Shown here: piece after piece, positions 23,643-33,950 of the stretch
Layout: each line of letters begins with the position of its first letter
Position numbering within the stretch: position 1 is the first letter of the stretch
NCBI GenBank assembly: GCA_032718475.1
Contig: JAUCBJ010002451.1
Location: forward strand, 1-64,000
Direction of reading: 5' to 3'
Length of the DNA stretch: 64,000 nucleotides
From: Nemertoderma westbladi
Taxonomy: Eukaryota > Xenacoelomorpha > Nemertodermatida > Nemertodermatidae
The notes under the pieces: model-generated
What the model was told of the DNA's origin: nothing
The model's input: the letters and a program-made list of their open reading frames with translations, nothing else
Database searches by the model: none
Position numbers and translations under genes: made by a program

Positions 23643-24042
23643 GGTACTAGGGACCATAGACCACCCCGTAGAGTCCCTTGTTGTTAGTGAGTGAGGGGTG
23701 CATGGTCCCCATAACCTCGCCCAGACGCTATCCGCCAGAGGCGCACTGCAGAGGAAGTGGAAACTCTAAAGATCCACAAGTACCAGGAGCTCATGGACCA
23801 GGGCTACCTCTTCCCCCAAGTAGGCTACGAGACCTTGGGCCGCCCCGGTCTCGTCCGAGTTCCTGAAGGAGATCAGGGCAAGACTCCACTCTGTTACCAA
23901 GGAACCCCGATCCCACCGCTTCCTCTTGCAGAGACTGGCTGTTGCCATCATGGTTGGAAATGCGGCCTCCATTATGGGGACCTTGGACACCTCACTCACT
24001 AACAACGAGGGATACTACGAGGTGGTACATGGTCCCTAGTAC
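23643..24042 (+). mobile_element. 400-bp inverted-repeat element carrying a reverse-transcriptase C-terminal fragment
   Basis: The ends GGTACTAGGGACCATAGACC (23643 on, ~54 bases) and its imperfect reverse complement (to 24042, ...GGTCCCTAGTACC) flank a high-GC core. In the core, plus-strand frames read KIHKYQELMDQGYLFPQVGY, ETLG and LLQRLAVAIMVGNAASIMGT. I recognise this pattern from C-terminal ends of reverse-transcriptase-type ORFs in invertebrate retroelements, but a precise family is not assigned. It is frameshifted between 23830 and 23930. The terminal repeats suggest that a DNA or fold-back element captured the fragment. Confidence 0.6.
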
Positions 24043-24788
24043 CGTAGGCACAATACCTTTAGACCTTTAGAGGCACAATATAAGTAATAGCTATAATATT
24101 GATGCATATACTGAGTTTGTGAGGGGGTATTTTCAATACAGGCTGCTAATGGATTATATTGGTTGGAAATATGGTTTGACAGATGGGAGGCAATGTAATA
24201 GGTAGTATTTCAAGATCTATCTTTTGTCTGATCCGCTTGCGGAATGGTTAGAGCACCACAAGGGAGGTCACTAATTCGACCCTATCTGGACGTTATTGCC
24301 GACTTTGCTAAGCTGTGCCCAACGTTAATTAATTATTATATATAATTCATTATTAATTTTATTTTATTATTTTCTTAATTTTATTATTTATAAGTTTTCA
24401 TAATTATTGCTGTTCAATTCAATTCAATTTGATTTACCCTTTTAATAATACTAAATTGCACAATTAATAATATACAACAAATATAAATTTGTTACATATC
24501 CTCCGACAGGAAACTGTACCGAGCTAGTGTAGTTGCTAGCAGGGGAGCGTGATTGGGTGTGTTCAGTTCCGGGGGGGGGGGGGGGGGGGGTTGGAAAGTA
24601 TCCTTTTTAAAATATAGTTATTTAAGCAAAACTTTATCTAGTTCTATAAAACACTAATAATGTACTGTGACGAATAATAGCTAAGGGATCTGTCTGGGTG
24701 GTGACACAGTCAGTATTCGGTTTGTGAAGGTATTTTGTCGGTGGTGTTGCTAAGTCTTACAGTTTGTGACTTACAGTCTTACAGAGTC
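24043..24788. other. Spacer with poly-G tract
   Basis: AT-rich sequence with a pure run of about 20 G at 24571-24590, a likely assembly-fragile site. The only recognised piece is a tRNA-like segment at 24231-24290. Confidence 0.5.
24231..24290 (+). mobile_element. Possible tRNA-derived SINE head
   Basis: GCGGAATGGTTAGAGCACC resembles a tRNA D-arm/A box, and CTAATTCGACCCTATC 30 bases later resembles a B box. Stems are imperfect and no acceptor pairing is found, so it is not a tRNA gene. A SINE origin is a guess. Confidence 0.3.
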
Positions 24789-25247
24789 TTACAGAATATT
24801 TAAGGATTTGTAAATTGGTGCAGCGCGCGACTGATAATGATTGAAAGTTATAGCTCGAACTATTTTGTTAACTTGCACTTTGATTTTAGCAGTATATGCG
24901 TGGTGACTATTTCCCCAAAGAGGTATTCCGTATATTAGATAAGTAAAGAGTTCTAAGAATGTCCAGAGGTACAGTAGAATGTGTCTCAGTTTAAAGAAGA
25001 TCCCGGATAATTTTGATATTTTTACTAATACATGGTTGCAGTGAATTTTCCAGTTTATTTTATTGTCTATGTAGATTGCTAGAAATTTCGATGCCGTAGT
25101 TTTAGTAAATGGAGTTGAATGAAGGCTCACATCCGGAATTATTGTATTTGAGTTGCGATTGTCCACGATAATGTATTCTGTTTTCTTTAGATTCAAGGAG
25201 AGTTTTTTGTCCGTGAGCCATTCATCAAGTTCGATGTTCGATCTATT
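24789..25247 (-). pseudogene. Non-LTR retrotransposon RT C-terminal fragment (CR1/Jockey-like)
   Basis: Minus-strand frame FDEWLTDKKLSLNLKKTEYI...KFLAIYIDNKINWKIHCNHV...GIPLWG. This is the thumb region typical of CR1/L2/Jockey-group reverse transcriptases (LN..KT, FLG..IDN.L.W..H, YG...WG). It lacks the catalytic part and ends in ordinary AT-rich DNA. It is unrelated to the RTE-like pieces nearby. Confidence 0.75.
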
Positions 25248-25620
25248 TCAAGGAAATTCGTTGAGATATAATTAATAGATTCTTCATTTTTCTACTTCTG
25301 TTTCTTGCTACTTTCCTTTGTTTCGGCCTATACATACTATATTATTTTTTTTAGAAAGATAACTCTTTAATTAGGGTCATTATGTCAATTATTATCTTCC
25401 ACCACCGCGTGGAACATCGTTGTATTTAAACCTATTCCAAAATATATTTTATGAGGAAAAAAGTTCTGGAAGGGCCATACCTCTCTACTTGTTAATTAGA
25501 GCCCCCTAGTGGATCATATCAGTATTTCATTTACATCTAAGCAAGATAGTTAGGTATGCTCAAAAGTTATATATTCGGCCAATGTATATATAATTATATA
25601 TATCAAATGCAGGAGGACCA
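25248..25620. other. Spacer, nothing recognised
   Basis: AT-rich unique sequence between two LINE remnants. Confidence 0.4.
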
Positions 25621-25624
25621 GAAT

Positions 25625-25706
25625 CGTTATGCTGCATTGCAGCTGCATTTTTAAGAATGCTGTTCAGGCCTGTCGACAAAATTGCGCTGCTACAACACCC
25701 TATCAC
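25625..25706 (-). mobile_element. RTE-like LINE 3' end
   Basis: The minus strand reads the family's 3' end (GCATTCTTAAAAATGCAGCT, then GCAATGCAGCATAACG). It is a short copy 600 bases from the larger element of the same family and orientation. Confidence 0.8.
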
Positions 25707-25774
25707 TTATTGTACTTAGAATTCACTAGTGTGAATCCGATCGAAAAATAAAATTTTGAAAACAGAACTGGGGT

Positions 25775-26313
25775 GGTTATTTTGCAGCACCAAAATTACA
25801 AGTAGTGAACAATTTTCATAAAATTTGAAAGTTACAATTTTCGGCTAATTGTTTTAATACAATGTTCAATACGGGTTTTCTGGTGCGTAAAATTCATTTT
25901 GTAAAATATTTCAAAATAATCTGTTTAGTATAAATGGCTGTTTTAGTCCTCTACGTAGGCAAAAAATGAAAAAAACAGGTAACCAGCACATTTTAGTTTG
26001 AACAAAAAAATTACTAGTTCACTTATACGATTCTATAAATTCCCATTTTTAGGTTTTCTGGGGCGCTGATTCTAATGGAAACATTTCTCATTTTCCAGAG
26101 CATTGCTACTCGTATTTTTCGGTGTAATATGGTAAATTTTGTTTCTAGCACCATATTTCGTACCCATCACCAAAAAAGTACAAGTTTGAGATGTCCAGTT
26201 GTTGATTGTTTATTGATTCCATCGGATTCACGACCCTCATAAACCCGTATAACGCAAGAAACAAGATGATACTATCTATTGATCAATTTGCATATTTCCA
26301 AAAATTTGGTGCT
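25775..26313. mobile_element. Possible fold-back element
   Basis: The left edge TTGCAGCACCAAAATTAC and right edge AAAAATTTGGTGCTGG are inverted. The right 90 bases resemble 6100-6225. There is no ORF. The arms pair well only for ~15 bases, so the limits are uncertain. Confidence 0.35.
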
Positions 26314-26318
26314 GGTAC

Positions 26319-28605
26319 TACTACTAGGATCGGCATGCTGCATTGCAGCTGCATTTTTAAGAATGCTGTGCCGGCTTTTCGACAAAATTGCACCGCCACA
26401 ACTCCCTATCACCCATGACATTTGCTAGATCATCCGCATCTTCAAGGCCAGTGTCCTTTAAGATGCGTCTCAAGAAAGTCATGGGCTGTCCACCATGCTT
26501 ATTCACTCCATGAGGCTGCCAAAGTAAAAGATTATGCACTGGCTGGTCCTCACGGCGAAAGCAATGTCCTGATAAGCGGAGGCGATTTTGTTCTAGTGTC
26601 AAGCTTGGGGGAACCAATGAGACTCCTCCAATGTTATATAGTGTCTGGTTGGAGATGTGTGCATTGTATTTGACACAATGAACCCGGCGTAGCATTCTTG
26701 TGAATGTGCCATCCAGAGATTTGGTGTCCTCAGCAGTTAGAGCCCTGCATGGACTCCCGTAGAGGAGTACTGGAACTACTGCTGCTCTAAATAATCGGAA
26801 TTTAAGTTTCCGATTAATTCTCGGTGACTTCCAAATCCTGGAAAGCCTATTCAAGGCTGCCCATGCCTTTCCCTTACGTATTCGAAGGTCCTCAACTGAC
26901 TTCCGGATCCATGATCCCAGGTAACAGAAGTCGTCCACATGCTCAAGCATACCATCCTTTGAGCTTATGCTCATCCGATCAGAGACTTGCTGAGGACTTT
27001 CAAAGTTAACTGTCAAAATTTTGGTCTTTCTGGAGTTAATAAAAAGACCAACACTAGAAGCACCATGTTCTAATGAGCTGAGGAGCCATTGGGCTCCCTC
27101 TAATGATTCTGAGAGTACTCCTAAGTCATCAGCAAAGTCTAGATCAGTTAGGTTCTTGGCAGGATTTCCTCGACTTCTGGAGCCAGTAGGTGGAGTTATC
27201 ATCACCCCATCATCATTATGATGATCTAAGGACATGCGTAGAACATAGTCAACCACAATAATGAACAAGAATGGTGCAAGTGTGTCTCCTTGGAGGACGC
27301 CCCATAACACTTCAAATGGTTCTGTGTCACCGTCAACAGTAGACACAAATGTTGTCGAACCATCGTATACTGATCTGATTGCTGCAATAATTTCATCAGG
27401 AATCCCATATAATGAAAGTATGCTGAACATACGTGAGCGAGAGACTGAATCAAAGGCCTTGAAGAAGTCAACAAAGATAACAGCCAGATGCCTGTCTTTC
27501 TTTTTTGATAATTCTTCAATTATCCTTCTAAGTGTCAAAATGGGCTCCATGGTCCCACGACCTTTACGGAACCCATTCTGATTTCCACGGAGCAGTCTCT
27601 CAATGGGATCCCTGATGCGATTTAATAGAATCCTATTGTATAGCTTTGCAGCAATCGAGATCAATGAGATTCCCCGAAAATAACCATAGAGTGTTAGGTT
27701 GCCCTTCTTGTGAACTGGCACCAACTTATTTGTTTTCATTTCTTGTGGGACTCTTGTTGTTCGGTACATGTCTACTACGATGGGATATATGAGCTTTAAA
27801 CACTCAGGTATTTTAAAGACCTCAGGGGGAACACCATCTACTCCACTGGCACGATTGGTCTTAATGCTCTTTGCAGCAGCCTTAACTTCTGCAAAGGAGA
27901 TATCACCAATGGGAATATCTGGGAGTACAGACTCAGACACGTTTACTTCTATAAAGTTATCAGGCAATACCCTGTCATTATTGAAGAGCTTTTCAAAGTG
28001 GGCTTCCAACCATTGAGGCGATCGGCTGGTGATTCAGCCTTAACCTTGGTGGTTGGTTCGCTTTTCCGCCCAGTAAGTAAATTGATCGATTTCCATGCCT
28101 GGGATGATTGCCTGCTGTCGTCAGCATCATTGATGGCATCAACCTGTTGGTTTATTAGCTCCTGTAGATTAACAGAGTACTGCCTGTTCAGAGACCTAGA
28201 TGCACCCTTAACTACATTCTTGGCCGCTGCAGTCTGTTTGAGTCGGGACTCTTTCTGCGCCTTATGAAGGTCATTTCGGCACTTCTGAATTTTGTTGTCA
28301 GTCCAGGGGGCCCTTTTCCTGTTTCGAGGGTATACAGGAACTGTTTCTGCAGCTGCTAACTTAACTGCTTCTGTAAAGGCAGTATATCCCTCACAGTGAT
28401 CTGCCGCCTCGATAGACACAACTGTTGTCGAACCACCGTATACCTTGGTGGTTGGTTGGCTTTTCAGCCCAGTAAGCAAGTTGATCAATTTTTATGCCTG
28501 GGATGATTGCCTGCTGTTGTCAGAATCATTGATGGCATCAACCTGTTGGTTTATTAGCTCCTGCATATTAGCAGAGTACTGCCTGTTCGGGGATCTAGAT
28601 GCAGC
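26319..28605 (-). mobile_element. RTE-like LINE, reverse-transcriptase half
   Basis: From 28009 to 26357 a 550-codon minus ORF encodes an RT. Fingers/palm: KTNRASGVDGVPPEVFK, GFRKGRGTMEPILTLR. Palm: FVDFFKAFDSV. Catalytic DFADD lies near residue 292 (nt ~27124-27140). A thumb/C-terminal domain ends CNFVEKPAQHS. A 3' tail with TAGTAGTA repeats at about 26319-26332 follows. Upstream, 28010-28430 encodes the linker (APWTDNKIQK, QSSQAWKSINLLTGRKSE) in another frame; one frameshift near 28015 separates it from the RT. At 28430-28605 a second linker fragment with an in-frame TAA is joined through VYGGSTTVVSIE, so the element is rearranged. Its 5' continuation lies at 45577, beyond the BEL insertion. 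Confidence 0.9.
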
Positions 28606-30516
28606 TATTCGAAGAGACGGTAACAATACCTGCAATATCCTACTATAAAGTTTGTGAATCAAATCATAAATCCGACCTTCTCACCAAAACAGTAAACTCT
28701 AAGTAAGCGAATATATTGCAGTATTGATCTCTTATAACCGGTGAGGCAGAAAACAGTCTACGAGCAGACAAACTTCGATAAAACAAAATCCCGCGCAGCG
28801 AATCCTAAAATCAGGCTGACTCACTGACGGACTAAGGGGCTCGTATACTTTGCCGCGGTGTGATTTATATGGTTGGGCGAAAGGGACGCTAGCTAGGTAC
28901 AGAGGCAGATATTTGGAGATGTCTAACTAGCGAGCAAAGTGCATTAAGGACGAAAGTTAATTTTATATATTTTGAGGTGTAAATAATTTCTAACGCGCGT
29001 GTGTTAATTCTGAACGGTCAAAAGCAGTTTTGCTCCTTCACATATATAATTACTGGGTACGGTGTGCATTTTACGAATATTCTAATTTTATAACTTGTAG
29101 GTCCAATACTCACGAATGATAAGGTTCCTTCCCCTCTTGCGTATTACCAGGACTCAAATTCAGGCATAGGGTTAATGCTACGCCCAGAATTCGGCAATTT
29201 TAGGTACCAGGTCCCTGATACTAAGAAGAGATGTGTTAGTTTACTACTGTAGGCGTACGGGTACTAATAGCTATCCTGGCTCCTATCTAGAATTTTAGTC
29301 ACCCAGGTAGTCCGGGTAACTTCCTATTAGGGCGTTGGCGGGGACACGGTAGATGTTAGTATCCCTAGTAGCCTCAATTTATTTGCGCCTAGTGTAAACT
29401 GCCCTACCGCCTGAACGGTACAATCCCAATTCAGGTGAAAACACAGCAACCCCCCTAGCCTACAAGTTCTAATGCAATGGACACTGTTGTACTGCAAATA
29501 GTCGCACACACACCTGTACTTAGCAAGAGTTAGGCGTACAGTTTGCTGCACCCTATCAATTTGTATGCTTCGTACCGGTGTGCCTACGTCCTATCTGCGT
29601 ACTAGTATCTGCCTGCTCTTTCCCTCTCCCCCCGTAGGAATATGAAGGTCTACTGCGGTTTTTCCTGAATCAAGACAGTACAGTCCCTATGATGTAATTT
29701 TAGGCTTACAGCGTGTCACTACTTCTACCTTTTGATCTTTTGGTCTTAAACTTAGGTAGCAAGGCGTCGAACGCTGTCTAACCTTTCAGGCGATGGGCGA
29801 ATAACTCTAGATGGTATTGCGGGTTGTCTCTCGTCTACATTCCCCCGATGTTCCCGTTCATTGCTGCGGCCCGATCTCTAGCCGGCCATCCTGTCCCTAA
29901 GTTTGTTCACCGTAGTGAATCCATGGTAAAACAGATAGAAAAGGGCTGAGATTGACAAGTATTTCTAACTTTTATTACAAAATCAAACAGATAAGATAAT
30001 AACTAATGAAATCAGAAAGATATAGATAGAATGCACTGAGATAATGAATGTATAAGATTGATATAACTGAGAATGATAACTAATGAACAAATCGCACCTT
30101 TATATAGCAAATTTGTGCCGCAATCAATCGAGAAAATTCTCGATTGTTCTATAGGTTCTAACAGGTTTTTAAAGATAGCTATTGGTCCAGCTAATATATA
30201 ACTTGCACGACATTGGTTACAATCAAATAACTACAGTCTCATTGGTACAGACAAATGCAATTAATTTGTAGCGGTTAATTTAAATGAGTTGAAATTCTGT
30301 ACAAAAAATAATTCGCACTTACTAGGATTCGAACTCAATACCTACTACACATATAATTTCCAACGCTCTACCGACTGAGCTACTGAACCACTTGACCGAT
30401 AGATGTACAAATGATAGAACCAATACGAATGAGAACTCAAAGCAATCTTTACAAAGTTAATTCGAATAAAAATAAAATTTTGAAAATCCACGGCATTTAG
30501 GGAATATAATTCTATA
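28606..30516 (-). repeat. 3' LTR of the BEL element
   Basis: Aligns without gaps to 43666-45576 at a constant offset of 15,060 with eight substitutions. On the element's strand it begins TATAGAATTATATTCCC and ends CTCTTCGAATA, not TG...CA. A purine-rich GGAGCGG lies directly outside its 5' edge (30517-30523, minus strand) and is a weak polypurine-tract candidate. No ORF of note. Confidence 0.95.
30303..30394 (-). promoter_or_regulatory. tRNA-like Pol III unit inside the 3' LTR
   Basis: The minus strand reads GGTTCAGTAGCTCAGTCGG with a perfect A box (TAGCTCAGTCGG), then a good B box (AGTTCGAATCC) and, ~15 bases later, a run of six T, the usual Pol III stop. D-arm pairing (GCTC/GAGC) is intact. 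The anticodon arm is unclear and the acceptor strands do not pair, so it is tRNA-derived (SINE-like), not a working tRNA. An identical unit lies in the other LTR. Confidence 0.75.
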
Positions 30517-31585
30517 CCGCTCCATGAAAACAGGATATTATCGTGCATAAAATATACGGTTTTCACCAATAATCAATCAAACTATAGAATACTTAGGGCG
30601 TACTTACATATTTACAATTAAATTTCAAACAATACTTCCTTTCTACGTAATGATTCGATACAAAAATAATTACAAATTCAAACTTTACGTATTTAAGGCT
30701 TTACTAAGTAAGTACAATATAAATCTAAATTAAATTCACCAATATAAATCTATTGCATCTCAATATTGCATAAATTCAAACAATTACAAATACAAATAAA
30801 TGAAAACAATAAGAAAGGCTCGCGAGTCTTCCATCTACTATTGCATCTCAAATATTGCATAAATTCAAGTAATTACAAATACTTTCATACCTAAATGTAG
30901 ATTGCATAAGTTCGGAATAATTACAAATATGAGTCTTTCTAAGCACAAAACTTTCTAACTATAAAACTTTCTAAATACAAAATAACACTTTACAAATGAA
31001 ACTATAAGAAAGGCCCACGAGTCTTCCATCTACTCTTACTTTCTATTTCACTGTAAATACAAATACTGCTTATAAGATATAAATTGCATAATATTCGGAA
31101 CAATATAAATTGCATAAGTTCGGAATAATTACAAATATGAGTCTTTCTAAGCACAAAACTTTCCAACTATAAAACTTTCTAAATACAAAATAACACTTTA
31201 CAAATGAAACTATAAGAAAGGCCCACGAGTCTTCCATCTACTCTTACTTTCTATTTCACTGTAAATACAAATACTGCTTATAAGATATAAATTGCATAAT
31301 ATTCGGAACAACATAAATTGCATAAGTTCGGAATAATATAAATTGCATAAGTTCGGAATAATCACAAATATAAAATATAAATTCTTACAAATATAAGTCT
31401 TACTAAATATAAGTTTTACTAAATATAAGTTTTACTAAATATAAGTTCTTATTTCTAAATTTCATAAATTCGGAACAATACAAATTGCATAAGTTCGGAA
31501 TAAACACAAATATAAATATAAATTCAAATAAATCACAAATCATAAGAAAGGCTCACGAGTCTTCCGTCCACCCTTGCCCTCCCTT
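30517..31585 (-). other. AT-rich 3' untranslated region of the BEL element
   Basis: Between the third ORF and the 3' LTR. It is made of repeated short pieces (AAATTGCATAAGTTCGGAAT and variants) and carries four copies of the dispersed GGCTCGCGAGTCTTCC-type motif. No coding sequence. Confidence 0.7.
30931..31346. repeat. 208-bp tandem duplication
   Basis: The block starting GAGTCTTTCTAAGCACAAAA at 30931 recurs at 31139 with almost no change. Each copy contains one AAGAAAGGCCCACGAGTCTT motif. It is part of the BEL 3' region. Confidence 0.9.
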
Positions 31586-33396
31586 TTATCGCTTAGTGGA
31601 TCGAGCCCTGCCGCGTCCTCGAAAACTGCGCACAGGTGACTTTGCTCGCGATATGGGACTAATGGGGCGAGTCACTGGTTTACTTGGGACGTTGAGAGAC
31701 GGTGCGACTATTTCCTCGCAAATTCGTCTATTTGGCATCCCAAAACCTCGACCGATTCCTCGTGACCGATCAGTCGTCACTACAGTTGGTAGAACGTCTG
31801 GGAACGCGCGAAAGGCGGACGACGCAGACCCAAGAGTAGCTTGCGCCCCCTGTTGATCAGCTGGTGTATGTCCCGATCCTCCTACTGGTTCTCTTGGAAG
31901 TGATACCGTATCCCGAGTAACTCTAATGGTCGGCTCAACTCCCTTGCGTTCTTCTACATTAATAATTTTCTTTAATTGTTGGCCCACTTTCTGGACCCGT
32001 ATGATCCTACCCTGTCCGTCCTCCCGAGGGTGACGTGCAGACGGCGCAACCGGAGTGGCTGGTATATTTGTCGCCTCTAGGACCTCTTCTTCCTCGAATA
32101 CGCTCGCTCGTATACGTTTATGGTAAAACGCGGCTCGGTACGCCCATGCGACGGTTAACCAAGCTCCTTTATTCCGTTTTTCAGTTCGGAAACGATCGAA
32201 TTCACCATACGTAATACGGTTAACGACTTTCTGAAAATTCCACGTGTTTTTGTTATCCGGGTGAATCTGTAGTAGATACTCGCGCACCACTCGGAATCCA
32301 CTGTCGTGGGGCAAAATATCGACTACCTCGATAAGTTCGTCATATTGGGGCATAGCGGAGATATATCCTTCCGACATCATCGTTTGAGGATTTACCGCCC
32401 AAAATCCGAGATGCGCTCTCATCGGAAACCGTCTTCTTTGTGCCGATACATGTTCGTCGGCTAAATCTTCCCACTCATCAAGTAACTTCCTCACGAGTTT
32501 TACAGATTCGTGTTCATAAGGTATGTCTCTTAGTTGGCATTCAGATGCTCGATGTCCCTTTATATTGCAATAAGTACATTGAGCCATAAATCTCCAGCAA
32601 GTATAAAAGGTATGAGACCCTTGATCCCCACACCATCCACAGATTAGCTGAGTCGTAGTAATGTGCTTTCCACTGCACTTTGTCATATGATGTCCAGCGA
32701 CGCCACATTTACTACACATCGTATTGGCAGGGTACCACACTCGTTCGTATATAAGATCTCCAATCGGTCGAGCGCTTCCTCCCATACTATAATCGTAATC
32801 ATCTGGGTCTATCGGTTGGTAGGTTTCTGAAGGTTGTATACAAACTATAGCATCTGTTGCTTCAAGTTGTCGAATCTCCATCTGAGATTTCTTCGGGAGG
32901 TTCCTTTCTATCTCAAGAAGTTCCTCTAAAGGATCGTTGGCGATCGTAGTAGTTACTTCGAATTCATCACCGAGGTGACCGATAGGCGCGCGCGTCTGCC
33001 GTGATTCTTCCGTAATCTCCACGATACGTTCTCCTTCATAGGGTAACAATGTAAACATAGATGGTCTTTCGATAAGAGATCCCGCACAGCGAAGATACAC
33101 GTCTCGAAATATACTAAATCCTGCTCGAGTAAAGGCATTGCTGTCTTTGCGAGCTTCGCTGCACTTTCTGATAATTCCTTTATACCAAATATAGTGTAGT
33201 CTTTTGCTCCAAATCGTTCGAATGAAGCTGCCGCTTCCTCTTGGATATCATATCCCCATCTCGGCTCTCCTTGTATCCCTTTCTCCATAATTAGAGGTGT
33301 AGTTACATAATCATTACTACTAGAGGGAATACAACAGAGTTTGTGGTTAGTTGTGAGGAGACGTGAGAGTTTCGTCTGCCTTTTGGGCTTCGACAA
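31586..33396 (-). CDS. Third ORF of the BEL element: zinc-knuckle protein
   Basis: Lies downstream of pol, where some retroelements have env. Two overlapping minus frames, 33396-32953 and 33100-31586 (the latter open back to ~33145), read as one protein if a single base shift occurs near 33145, within AAGCTCGCAAAGACAGC. The second part has three zinc knuckles in a row (CSKCGVAGHHMTKC, CGWCGDQGSHTFYTC, CTYCNIKGHRASEC; nt ~32720-32535). A conserved-looking middle follows (GFWAVNPQTM, NTWNFQKVVNRITYG) and the C-terminus is Arg/Gly-rich (RSFRGRGRARSTKR). I see no signal peptide or membrane segment, so it is not a typical envelope. Nucleic-acid binding is the likely activity. I do not recognise the family. 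Confidence 0.75.
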
Positions 33397-33950
33397 CGCT
33401 CTAACCTCCTACCCATAGCCTAAGATCTAAGGTTTCTTTAATGACACGCTGTTTCTTATCTAAAATTTTTTGCCGAAATAAAAACGAATTTGGGCTAAAC
33501 TGGCTGTGAGTCTAAAATACTCACTTTTTGATCCCAAACTATTATCAGAAAATAAGCAGTCAAGAATTAGTAATAAATATAGGGGAGTCTATTTATTGAC
33601 GTAACTTATTGAAACAAGACCGTGTAAAATTTAATTAAAATTTTAAGAAAGGCTCGCAAGTCTTCCTCTCTTGTTTCTCTAATTTTTAAGTTCCACCCGA
33701 CTGTACCCTGAAATCTATTCACTGGAGAAAATTTTAAAAATTTTTCAAATCCAAATGGATTGTCTAAAATTTCGAAATGTCTCAATATTGTGAGTTCCAA
33801 GTAGAATTCCATTTCTTATACCTACAAATCCCGCTCCTATGTGACACATAAGGGTACTACCCTCAATGTTCACATATAAAGACAATGGAATTCTACCGCT
33901 GTCCTTACTACGGTGTACAGGTACGTGGAAATCTATTTGTAAACTCCTAA
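33397..33950 (-). other. Spacer between BEL pol and the third ORF
   Basis: Holds a 68-codon minus ORF (33812-33606) with no recognisable domain and one copy of the dispersed motif at 33651-33666. It may be a leader for expression of the third ORF; that is inference. Confidence 0.5.

Noticed and set aside
29327-29551. 74-codon ORF in each LTR (again at 44387-44611)
   Set aside because: Short, without domain, and conserved only because the LTRs are nearly identical.
30318-30392. Functional tRNA gene
   Set aside because: A and B boxes are good, but the acceptor strands do not pair and no clean anticodon arm forms.
31586-33396. Envelope gene of an errantivirus-like element
   Set aside because: The position fits, but there is no signal peptide, membrane segment or glycoprotein pattern; zinc knuckles argue against it.
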